From DATNPX01 sp036702975 (GTDB lineage Bacteria > Cyanobacteriota > Vampirovibrionia > Obscuribacterales > Obscuribacteraceae), in contig DATNPX010000050.1 in assembly GCA_036702975.1 (NCBI GenBank), positions 1 through 64,000 on the forward strand: a stretch of DNA of 64,000 nucleotides. Reading direction: 5' to 3'. Numbering within the stretch: the stretch's first letter is position 1; every line of letters starts with the position of its first letter. This document shows positions 62,915-64,000 of this stretch, one piece after another. The notes under the pieces are model-generated. The model worked only from the letters and a program-made list of their open reading frames with translations. It made no database searches and was not told the DNA's origin. The position numbers were made by a program, and so were the translations under genes.

Positions 62915-64000
62915 CTACTTACGTTGACTTATTGGAACGTAAGTAAGATTCGACTTTCCGGTGTACTCTGCACGCGGGCGAATCAAGCGATTGTTCGCAT
63001 ACTGCTCCAAGATGTGAGCAGCCCAACCGGCCATGCGACTAATCGCAAAGATCGGTGTGAACAAATCTATTGGAATACCGAGCATATAGTAGACAGAAGC
63101 AGAATAGAAGTCGACGTTAGCATTCAAGCCCTTGTCTTTCTTGACAAAGTCTTCAACGATCTTCGAAATTTCGAACCACTTCTCTTGACCGAGCTTCTTG
63201 CCGAGCGATTCCGACATCTGGCGCAAGTGGAAAGCTCTTGGGTCCTCGGTCTTGTAGACGCGGTGGCCGAATCCCATCACTTTCTCATGTCTATCGAACA
63301 TGCCCTTCAAGTAGGCATCAGCTTTAGAAACATCGCCAATGTTGATCAGCATCTTTATTACTTCTTGATTGGCGCCGCCATGAAGCGGTCCTTTCAATGT
63401 ACCGATGGCGGCAACAGTCGCGGAGTGAATATCGGTCTCAGTAGCTGCAGCCACACGACCGGCGAAGGTGGAAGCGTTGAGCTCGTGGTCAGCATGCAAA
63501 ATCAGGGCGACATCTAGCGATTTTGTGCTGAGGTCATCAGGCTCTTTACCTGTCAGCATGTAAAGGAAGTTGGCGGCAATGCTGTTGTTTTCTTTGGGAT
63601 CGAGAAGGGCGCGTCCACCGCGGATGCAATCCCAGTAAGCGACGATGGTAGGTAATTGAGCAGTCAATCGAATCGCTTTGCGGACGTTAGCGGCCATATC
63701 TTTGCTCGACTTGGCATCATCGACATCATAAAGCGAGAGAAGCGATACGGCCGTTCTCAAAATCTCCATAGGATTTGCGTCATGCGGCAATTCCTTCATT
63801 ATGGAAATTACCGGTGCCGGCAATTTGCGATTTTTCTGAAGTTGACCATTCAACTCAGCCAACTCGTCTCTAAGAGGCAAGCGGCCGTTCCAAAGCAGAT
63901 AGACGACTTCTTCAAAGGTCGAATGCTCCGCCAAATCATGAATGTCGTAACCCTGGTAAATTAAACGGCCTTCTTTACCATTGACGTCACAAATGGCTGA
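62915..64000 (-). CDS. gltA: Citrate synthase, N-terminus beyond the window
   Basis: Condenses acetyl-CoA with oxaloacetate to start the TCA cycle. The frame is open to the window edge: the last 22 codons upstream of 63934 encode GRLIYQGYDIHDLAEHSTFE, the usual citrate synthase N-terminal block, so the true start is beyond 64000 and a TTG at 63934 is not the start. Catalytic residues are intact: HGGAN histidine (LKGPLHGGANQEVI), GFGHRVYKTEDP histidine and the aspartate in NVDFYSASVYYMLG. It ends with HILEQYANNRLIRPRAEYTG. It is the type found in Cyanobacteria and Gram-positives. The window also holds mdh and an inactive-looking paralogue. Confidence 0.93.
   Translation of the reverse strand, partial: SAICDVNGKEGRLIYQGYDIHDLAEHSTFEEVVYLLWNGRLPLRDELAELNGQLQKNRKLPAPVISIMKELPHDANPMEILRTAVSLLSLYDVDDAKSSKDMAANVRKAIRLTAQLPTIVAYWDCIRGGRALLDPKENNSIAANFLYMLTGKEPDDLSTKSLDVALILHADHELNASTFAGRVAAATETDIHSATVAAIGTLKGPLHGGANQEVIKMLINIGDVSKADAYLKGMFDRHEKVMGFGHRVYKTEDPRAFHLRQMSESLGKKLGQEKWFEISKIVEDFVKKDKGLNANVDFYSASVYYMLGIPIDLFTPIFAISRMAGWAAHILEQYANNRLIRPRAEYTGKSNLTYVPISQRK

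Overview
The window looks like chromosome from a Gram-negative, aerobic, non-photosynthetic bacterium close to the Cyanobacteria, most like the Melainabacteria/Vampirovibrionia and in particular Obscuribacterales. That placement is inferred from the gene mix, not from a marker search. KdsC-type phosphatase and a lipoprotein cytochrome c point to an outer membrane and respiration. SigB/SigF-type sigma, a Ski2-like helicase, BFN nuclease, Ser/Thr kinases with C-terminal leucine-rich repeats and many TPR/Sel1 proteins fit this lineage. No photosynthesis gene, phage, insertion sequence, integrase or CRISPR array is visible. About 90% of the DNA is coding, in short operons on both strands.

Layout. 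0.2-4.8 kb: malate dehydrogenase with a strong terminator, a secreted NTF2-like protein behind a structured leader, lspA and an RluA-family pseudouridine synthase (overlapping), a small membrane protein and a convergent BFN nuclease. 5.1-8.5 kb: tRNA-Leu(GAG), an 88-aa protein, a HerA-like ATPase, a membrane protein and a cytochrome c lipoprotein. 8.9-13.4 kb: murA, aspartate kinase and a ComM/YifB AAA protein. 13.4-16.1 kb: an HTH-antitoxin/PIN-toxin pair behind phased CGAT repeats, then a GT-C-like membrane protein. 16.3-23.4 kb: a four-module GspE-N-like repeat protein, a TPR lipoprotein, aspS, a membrane protein and a divergent EF-G-like GTPase. 23.7-28.7 kb: small, mostly secreted lineage-specific proteins, an AmmeMemoRadiSam radical SAM enzyme and a KdsC-like phosphatase. 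28.8-40.2 kb: a FAD oxidoreductase with an SLH-like tail, a TPR protein, an HTH-fused citrate-synthase-like protein divergent from an AbrB-type membrane protein, a Sel1 protein and two tandem zinc-ribbon/kinase/TM/LRR proteins. 40.2-48.9 kb: SWIM-SNF2 helicase, a two-TM sensor-like protein, a probable orphan structured RNA and a second four-module GspE-N-like protein (1133 aa). 49-54.5 kb: superoxide dismutase, cmk, a secreted protein, a Ski2-like helicase and tRNA-Pro(GGG). 55-64 kb: sigma factor, sensor histidine kinase, coaD plus a DivIVA-like protein, a beta-lactamase-fold hydrolase, divergent SpoIIM and RDD proteins, and a true citrate synthase cut by the right edge.

Best candidates for something undescribed: (1) the HTH-citrate-synthase-like protein, which lacks two of three catalytic residues, has a dyad at its own start and faces an AbrB-type transporter; (2) the structured, terminator-ended RNA at about 44.9-45.17 kb with no ORF; (3) the tandem zinc-ribbon/LRR kinases, the second of which has a missing or frameshifted start; (4) the paralogous four-module GspE-N-like proteins without an ATPase. 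All functions are inferred from sequence motifs read by eye.
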